Shown: one piece after another, positions 15,519-20,492 of the stretch
Numbering within the stretch: the first letter of the stretch is position 1
Layout of the letters: every line of letters begins with the position of its first letter
Assembly: GCA_030039005.1 (NCBI GenBank)
Contig: JASHQT010000578.1
Span: 1-20,492, forward strand
Length of the DNA: 20,492 nucleotides
Origin: Bryobacteraceae bacterium
GTDB taxonomy: Bacteria; Acidobacteriota; Terriglobia; Bryobacterales; Bryobacteraceae
Direction of reading: 5' to 3'
Program-made: the position numbers and the translations under genes
The notes under the pieces: generated by a model
Database searches by the model: none
What the model was told of the DNA's origin: nothing
What the model saw: the letters and a program-made list of their open reading frames with translations, nothing else

Positions 15519-16577
15519 ATGCTTTCAGGCGCCGATTCCGGTCCCAATTTTCTGCTGGATTGGCACGAATCCGACGCCGCGCGGCGGCACTGGTATGCGG
15601 GCACGGGGTCGCTTGCGGTCCACGCGGCGATCATTGCGCTGGTCCTCGTGCTGGGCGGACTGAACGGTCCGGCGCCGCGGCAGGCCACCGAAATCATTCC
15701 CAATCTCCATCAGGCCGTTCATTTGGTGCTGCCCGCGGATCTGACGCAGAAGGCGCCCAACAAAGGAAAGGTGGCCAAAGAAGTAAATGTCGAGGATTTG
15801 AAGCCGCGGCCGCCTTCCGAGGAGCGCTTGCCGCCAGCGCCGGCCATCCGGGCATTTCAGCCGCCGAAACCTGGTACGCCCGGTCCGCTTGCGCCGTCGA
15901 CGGCGCCGCGCATCGCCGAACCGCCGAAGATCCAGCCGCAAATTACGGCGCAGAATACCCCTCCGCTTCCGCCGGCGTTAGCCGGAACTCCGAAAGCTCC
16001 GCCACCCCCTCAGATCCAGCCGGTGGAACAGCCCAAGCTCGCATTTGAAACTCCCGGTCAGGAGGGTCCGAGCGAGCACAAAGGACAGGGCAAGCTCCAG
16101 CCGCCGAAATCAGACGTCCAAAGCGTGGTGCATGAGATGGCGCGCGCGGGGGGTGCGGGCGCGGGAGGGAACATTATCGTCGGCGATCTGGATCAGCCGC
16201 CGGATCTGCCTCCGAGCATCCATCTGCCGCCCTCGCCGGGACACACGGGCAGCAGTTTGGAGCTGAAGAGCGACCCCATGGGCGTGGATTTCCGTCCATA
16301 TCTGATGCAGATTTTGGCGCTGGTTCGCCGCAACTGGTCCGCCGTCATTCCGGAAAGCGCGCGCCTGGGCAATCGCGGGCTGGTGGAGCTTCAATTCATC
16401 ATCGATCGCAATGGCCAGGTGCCGAAGCTGGTGATCGCGACGCCCTCGGGATCGGAGGCGCTGGATCGGGCGGCCGTGGCGGGAATCAGCGCGTCGGTGC
16501 CTTTTCCGCCGCTGCCAAACGATTTTAAGGGCCAGCAGATCCGCTTGCAGTTTGCGTTTAAGTATAATTTCAAATAA
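15519..16577 (+). CDS. TonB-family energy transducer
   Basis: The 352-residue protein has the TonB/TolA layout: a short cytoplasmic N terminus, one membrane helix at about 32-48 (LAVHAAIIALVLVLGGL), a long proline-rich periplasmic linker (about 95-240, with runs like PKAPPPPQIQP), and a C-terminal TonB-type domain (about 255-352). This domain includes VRRNWSAVIPES, the RGLVELQFIIDRNGQV strand pair and a final LQFAFKYNF strand. Such proteins carry proton-motive-force energy from ExbB/ExbD to outer-membrane receptors. ExbB and ExbD are not in the window. It follows the lipid A run by 39 bp on the same strand but has no ribosome site. The convergent neighbour operon carries a TonB-dependent receptor, a possible client. 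Family call is good; the choice between TonB and TolA-like roles is open. Confidence 0.85.
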   Translation: MLSGADSGPNFLLDWHESDAARRHWYAGTGSLAVHAAIIALVLVLGGLNGPAPRQATEIIPNLHQAVHLVLPADLTQKAPNKGKVAKEVNVEDLKPRPPSEERLPPAPAIRAFQPPKPGTPGPLAPSTAPRIAEPPKIQPQITAQNTPPLPPALAGTPKAPPPPQIQPVEQPKLAFETPGQEGPSEHKGQGKLQPPKSDVQSVVHEMARAGGAGAGGNIIVGDLDQPPDLPPSIHLPPSPGHTGSSLELKSDPMGVDFRPYLMQILALVRRNWSAVIPESARLGNRGLVELQFIIDRNGQVPKLVIATPSGSEALDRAAVAGISASVPFPPLPNDFKGQQIRLQFAFKYNFK

Positions 16578-16585
16578 ATTCCTGG

Positions 16586-16621
16586 GAATACCGGGGAGAC
16601 GAGGAATACCGGGGAGACGAG
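16586..16621. repeat. 18-bp direct tandem repeat, two perfect copies
   Basis: The 18-bp unit GAATACCGGGGAGACGAG occurs twice head to tail (16586-16603 and 16604-16621), and GAAT of a third copy follows. It fills most of the 47-bp gap between the convergent TonB-family and VWFA genes and ends 3 bp before the latter's stop codon. It has no hairpin-and-T-run form, so it does not look like a terminator. Confidence 0.9.
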
Positions 16622-16624
16622 GAA

Positions 16625-18706
16625 TTATTGAAGCACGACGAGGGGCGCGCGGGCGAAGCCGAACTTGCGGGCCTGTTCGTCGATCACGCTGACCTGGCAA
16701 GTGTAACGGCCGGGCGGGATGTTCGAAAGCGGCATGTGGAATTCGAAGGCGAGCGTGTTGGGGCGTCCGGATTTAGGCTTGGTGACGCGCTCCGGCTCCG
16801 ATTCGAAGGCCTTCAGCTTGCCCCGGAACATGGTCAATTCGGCGGCGACATCGGGTGAGGCCGTGCTTCCCGGATCGTAGACTTCGAAATATACGTAGAG
16901 CTGCTGATTCTTTCGAAACACGCGCGTGATATCAGGGATGAGCTGGGTTCCGTTCTCGACGAGCGGATGCTCGTTCAGCAATTTCTTGTTGGTTCCGGCC
17001 GTGCCGATGCTGGCCGATAGCGGCTCGCGCTGGTTGCTCCACACCACCGAACTCATGCGCACGCCGGACGCTTGTTTGCTCAGATCGGGAACGGTAAATT
17101 TCATCTCGAAGGTTCCCATCTTGCCGGTTTGATTTTCGCGAGCGAGAAAACGGAGATCGTACTCGCCGGGCGGAAGCGTGACGCCTGTGTTATATCCCAC
17201 GTGGCGCTGCGCCAGTTGCGCGGCGTTTTCTTCATTTAGCTTGAGCTTGATTTCGTCGCGCACGCCGCCCAATAATTTTCCGCGTAAATCCCGGATTTGT
17301 CCGATAAAGTCGAGATCCGTGGTCGATTTCTGGGAAACATCGAGCGAGGAGCCGGCGATGCGCACCGTGATCGGGACAAAATACCGGTCGCGGCTGGTCT
17401 GGAAATAATCCACTTCGAGCGCCAGCGGCAGATCGGTGAACGGATCGTCGAGCGTGAGCGCGTCTTCGAGCTGCCGCTCCTTGTCGCTGGAGTTCATCTT
17501 GCCCCAAACCTTGCCCGCGTAATAGCCACGCCGGTAGTCGACCTTCGCGGACTCAGGCAGCGCCGCGATCTTGACCGTGACTTTGCGATACTTCCCATCC
17601 TGCTCTCCGTTGGTGCTGTAGTAGCCGAGAACGTAGTAGCTGCTGATGTCGGTCTGCACCGCCTTGATTCCAAGCGTGAGGTCGTTGCTGTCGAGCAGAG
17701 CTTGGCCGCCCGTGTCGGCCGCAAGCGTGTAGATGGTGTCCTGCGTGTCGTGGAAGGACGTGCGCGCGCTCAGTTGGCCGCTGCCGGTGAACACGCCGGT
17801 GCCCTTGGGAGACGCCTGCGTCGCATCGACAACGGGCGCCATGGCTACGAGGCCGCGCGCGTCGATCGGATAGAAGGCGACGTTCGCCCGCACGGCAGCG
17901 TTGACGGTGGCGCGAATCTGCGACTGGTTATCCACGCCCGTTTTTCCGATGCCGCTCGAAAAATAGACCAACGCCTTCTTTTCGGGGAAGGGCGCGAGCT
18001 TGCGGGCGGCGTCTTCGAGCGCGCTCAATTTGCGGTCCGTGTTGAAGATGTTGAACTCGGTGTCGTCGGCGGTGAATTCGCCGCTATCGTCGGTGGAATC
18101 GGCACCAGTCGCGGCGAGAGCGTTGAGCTCGCTCGAATCGCCCACGCGGAGAGCTTGAATGGCAGTGAGCAGGGTCTCACGATCGTTAGTGAACTCCTGC
18201 GTGACGCGCAGCTCATTGGTGAGCGTCATGACTTCGACCATGTCCGAGGTGGTCATCTGCGTGTCGATGAATTTGACGGCGGCCTGGCGCGCGCGGATCT
18301 GCTCGGGAGGATTCATGGAAGAAAGATCGAAAAACATCGCGATCAAGCGCCGGTCCTTGAGCTGTTCCGAGGTGACGCGAGCAGGCTGTGCGGCGGGAGC
18401 GGCCTTGGTTTCCGCGGGCGCGCGCGTTTTGAGCACGGTGGGTTCGGGCTGTTCGAGAGGGGGCAGCGTCTCGCCGGCTAGATGCTCCAGCTCGAAGACC
18501 GAGATTTGCTGCGGCTTGCCGTCCTCGAGCAGCGTGAACTGATCCTTCTTCAAATTCTCGATGGCTTTGCCGTTCTTGTCCTTCACGGCAACGTTGACAA
18601 TCACCAGGTTTGTATTGGTTCGAAAGGTCGGCCTGGTCTGGTCCTGGGCCAGCAGTCCCGCGCAAATCAGCGTGGCTGAAACGATTCTGATGGCATGAAG
18701 AGACAT
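16625..18706 (-). CDS. exported VWFA-related domain protein, acidobacterial type
   Basis: The 693-residue product begins MSLHAIRIVSATLICAGLLA followed by QDQ, a signal peptide cut near residue 20. Residues about 27-75 (TNTNLVIVNVAVKDKNGKAI, then FTLLEDGKPQQISVFE) form the N-terminal beta domain usual for the acidobacterial VWFA family. The von Willebrand A domain covers about 118-360, opening with RRLIAMFFDLSSM; the metal-site motif DxSxS is imperfect (Asp127, Ser129, Met131). VYFSSGIG and DISSYYVLGYYS are further family blocks, and VDYRRGYYAG ends the domain. Residues from about 405 are beta-rich. It should be periplasmic or surface-bound; the ligand is unknown. The start at 18706 is set by the signal peptide, with GCGAGA upstream. 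It lies 13 bp after the TonB-dependent receptor gene, so they are one operon. Confidence 0.87.
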   Translation of the reverse strand: MSLHAIRIVSATLICAGLLAQDQTRPTFRTNTNLVIVNVAVKDKNGKAIENLKKDQFTLLEDGKPQQISVFELEHLAGETLPPLEQPEPTVLKTRAPAETKAAPAAQPARVTSEQLKDRRLIAMFFDLSSMNPPEQIRARQAAVKFIDTQMTTSDMVEVMTLTNELRVTQEFTNDRETLLTAIQALRVGDSSELNALAATGADSTDDSGEFTADDTEFNIFNTDRKLSALEDAARKLAPFPEKKALVYFSSGIGKTGVDNQSQIRATVNAAVRANVAFYPIDARGLVAMAPVVDATQASPKGTGVFTGSGQLSARTSFHDTQDTIYTLAADTGGQALLDSNDLTLGIKAVQTDISSYYVLGYYSTNGEQDGKYRKVTVKIAALPESAKVDYRRGYYAGKVWGKMNSSDKERQLEDALTLDDPFTDLPLALEVDYFQTSRDRYFVPITVRIAGSSLDVSQKSTTDLDFIGQIRDLRGKLLGGVRDEIKLKLNEENAAQLAQRHVGYNTGVTLPPGEYDLRFLARENQTGKMGTFEMKFTVPDLSKQASGVRMSSVVWSNQREPLSASIGTAGTNKKLLNEHPLVENGTQLIPDITRVFRKNQQLYVYFEVYDPGSTASPDVAAELTMFRGKLKAFESEPERVTKPKSGRPNTLAFEFHMPLSNIPPGRYTCQVSVIDEQARKFGFARAPLVVLQ

Positions 18707-18719
18707 ACGCGTTATCTCG

Positions 18720-20492
18720 CTAAAAACGGAACCGGAGGTTGAGGTCGGCGGTGCGCATCGCACCGGCCGCGATGGGCAATCCGTAGAGCGCTGAGCCGAA
18801 CGACGTGTTGATTCCCGTGATGTTCACGTGATTCAGCGTATTGGTAGTTTCCAGGCGCAGCTCCAGGCGCTTGCGGCTGCCCTCACCCCCGATTGTCCAG
18901 TAGCGCCCGAAAGCGGAGTTGATCGACCAGGACCAGGGGCCCGGGATGGTGTTGCGTCCGGCATTGCCAAGTTCGCCCGTGGGAGGATCGGTGAAGGCGT
19001 CGAGGTTAAAGTATCCGCTGCCGTTTTCAATGGGCTCGCCGGTGGCTTCGGGGCGTCCGCTGCCCACTACGCCGGTGCCCGCAGTGTTGGCCTCGTTCCC
19101 CAGAAGACGCGCGGTCAGCGGAAGGCCGCTTTCGAGCAGCAGCGAGCCGCTGAGAGTCCAGTTGCGGCGCCACCAAGGCCCCTCCACGGGAGTCGAGAGC
19201 ACGTAGTTGAAATTGAGCACATGCGTACGGTTGAAGTTGGAGAGGCCGCGCTCGGCGCTGAGATCGAAGGCGTTTTGCGCGGTGACACCGCTCAGATAAT
19301 TGCTGTCGTCAATCGATTTCGAGAAGGTGTAGATGATGTTGAACGACATGTTGCGCGCGAAGCGCCGCATGATGCGTGCTTGCCCGGCATGATAAATCGA
19401 ATTGCCCCAGGAGCTGTCATAGGTGAATTGATCGGCGTCGCTGATACCCAGGTGTTGCTGGGAGGTGAGCGGAGAGGAGCCGGGCTCGGCGCGATTGGGA
19501 ACCGTTAAGCTGTCCAGGTCGGTGCCTTTGGTGCCCAGATAGCTCAGCTCGATGAAGAACGACCGGGTCAGATTCTGCTGCACGCTCACGTTCCAGCTTT
19601 GGGCATAACCGACTTTATAGTTCTTTTGCACCGCGAAGGTATTGCGAATGGCCGCGGAGTTGACTTGGCCATCCTGCAGAATGTTGCTGATCAAGAAGGC
19701 ATTGTTGGTATTGATCAGGGTCTGGGCCGTCGCGAAGGGCGGCTGTTCGGAAAGCTCGGTCGCCAGACGGTTGAGCGCGGTCGGATTGTAGTAGATGCCG
19801 TAGCCCAGGCGCACGACGGTGGAGTGTTTGGTCCAGGGCTTCCAGGCCAGGCCTCCGCGCGGCGCCCAATCATCGCGATCGGGCTCGATCAGCGTATTCG
19901 GAAACGCGCCGGAGTAAGGCCCGATGCCGCCCGGCAGCACGGGCGCGACGGCCGTGAAGTTGGGAGCGATGTCCAGGTTCACTAGATGCCCATACTTTTC
20001 CGCGAGCGGCGAGTAGTATTCGTAGCGCAGGCCGAACATAAGGGTGAGATTCGGATTCACGCGCCAATCGTCGTTGGCGTACGTATCCCAGGCGTTTTGA
20101 CGGAAGTAGGTGCTGCTCGCCCCGTATTGCACCGAAGCCGACTGCGGAATGCCCAGCAGGAAATCAGCGAAATCCAGGCCCGTGTTGGGCACCGGCTGAC
20201 CATTAATCACTTCGCTGGTGGCCAGGCCGCTGAAGCTGAACGTGCCGCGCCCGTTCTGATCAGTGGTGGTGTTGCGATCCTGCCGTTTGAAGTCGCCGCC
20301 GAACGTCATGGTGTGATTGCCATGCACCCACAAGTAGGAGTCACCCTCCTGCACGTATTGCACGACGCTGTTGGAGGGAATCGAGTCGGTGAGGCTGGAA
20401 AAATTGGTGAACGAGATATTCGGTGGGCCGTAGTCAATGGGCGAGGGAGACGTTCCCAGAATCCCCAGCTCGGAGTCGATGTCCTGGCCGAA
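18720..20492 (-). CDS. TonB-dependent receptor (Oar-like), C-terminal part; 5' end outside window
   Basis: The frame is open to the right edge, giving 590 visible residues; the signal peptide, carboxypeptidase-regulatory-like domain and plug lie outside. What is visible is outer-membrane beta barrel of the acidobacterial Oar-like type: HTMTFGGDFKRQDRNTT, FADFLLGIPQSASVQYG, the strand motif DDWRVNPNLTLMFGLRYEYY, APRGGLAWKPW, SFFIELSYLGTKGTDL and RIMRRFARNMSFNIIYTFSK. The protein ends LNLRFRF, with the terminal phenylalanine expected for Bam-dependent barrel insertion. Such receptors import large ligands or move surface proteins using TonB energy; the ligand is unknown. It is the first visible gene of an operon with the VWFA protein, and a TonB-family transducer is encoded just beyond. 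An internal GTG at 20363 is not the start. Confidence 0.9.
   Translation of the reverse strand, partial: FGQDIDSELGILGTSPSPIDYGPPNISFTNFSSLTDSIPSNSVVQYVQEGDSYLWVHGNHTMTFGGDFKRQDRNTTTDQNGRGTFSFSGLATSEVINGQPVPNTGLDFADFLLGIPQSASVQYGASSTYFRQNAWDTYANDDWRVNPNLTLMFGLRYEYYSPLAEKYGHLVNLDIAPNFTAVAPVLPGGIGPYSGAFPNTLIEPDRDDWAPRGGLAWKPWTKHSTVVRLGYGIYYNPTALNRLATELSEQPPFATAQTLINTNNAFLISNILQDGQVNSAAIRNTFAVQKNYKVGYAQSWNVSVQQNLTRSFFIELSYLGTKGTDLDSLTVPNRAEPGSSPLTSQQHLGISDADQFTYDSSWGNSIYHAGQARIMRRFARNMSFNIIYTFSKSIDDSNYLSGVTAQNAFDLSAERGLSNFNRTHVLNFNYVLSTPVEGPWWRRNWTLSGSLLLESGLPLTARLLGNEANTAGTGVVGSGRPEATGEPIENGSGYFNLDAFTDPPTGELGNAGRNTIPGPWSWSINSAFGRYWTIGGEGSRKRLELRLETTNTLNHVNITGINTSFGSALYGLPIAAGAMRTADLNLRFRF

Noticed and set aside
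17297..18481. A 394-codon plus-strand frame
   Set aside because: It is antisense to the VWFA gene and shows only low-complexity Arg/Gly/Val-rich sequence.
1..20492. CRISPR array, tRNA/rRNA, transposase, phage or defence genes
   Set aside because: No spaced repeats, RNA gene signatures or mobile-element proteins were seen; all long credible frames are accounted for by housekeeping, envelope or metabolic families.

Overview
The window comes from a GC-rich Gram-negative bacterium, most likely an acidobacterium of the Solibacteres/Bryobacterales type. Three things point there: an exported VWFA-related protein of the kind expanded in Acidobacteria, a large Oar-like TonB-dependent receptor of the acidobacterial type directly upstream of it, and a lipid A locus of the fabZ-lpxA-lpxI type. 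Placement is by recognition of protein families, not by a tree. Coding density is very high, there are no long gene-free stretches, and no RNA gene, insertion sequence, phage gene or CRISPR array was found.

Layout. 1-525 (+) is the C-terminal end of a GMC flavoprotein oxidoreductase cut by the window edge. 527-3879 (-) holds two exported solenoid proteins, a long one with about 17 TPR-like repeats and a shorter one downstream. 4016-6524 (+) is a tight purM-purN-yihY run: two steps of purine synthesis followed by an inner-membrane YihY/BrkB-family protein. 6591-7982 (+) is an AAA+ ATPase with an N-terminal winged-helix-like region and no recognised partner. 7979-9883 (-) is a two-gene unit with a D-2-hydroxyacid dehydrogenase upstream of a serine racemase/threonine dehydratase-type PLP enzyme. 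9967-11298 (+) is selA, whose 3' end overlaps a convergent M20 metallopeptidase (11276-12418, -).

12443-15479 (+) is an outer-membrane biogenesis block: fabZ, lpxA, lpxI and a Gfo/Idh/MocA oxidoreductase that may be GnnA-like (UDP-GlcNAc 3-dehydrogenase). FabZ supplies acyl-ACP chemistry, LpxA puts the first 3-hydroxyacyl chain on the UDP-sugar, and LpxI releases lipid X. LpxB, LpxC, LpxD and GnnB are not here. A TonB-family energy transducer follows at 15519-16577 (+). Converging on it from the right edge is an operon (-) of a TonB-dependent receptor (partial) and a VWFA-domain exported protein, with an 18-bp tandem repeat between the two convergent units.

I see no convincing undescribed system. 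The best leads are a 24-bp divergent gap carrying a perfect TATAAT that implies near-leaderless fabZ and peptidase mRNAs, a possible diamino-sugar lipid A branch, the orphan winged-helix AAA+ protein, the racemase/dehydrogenase pair, and the receptor-VWFA operon.
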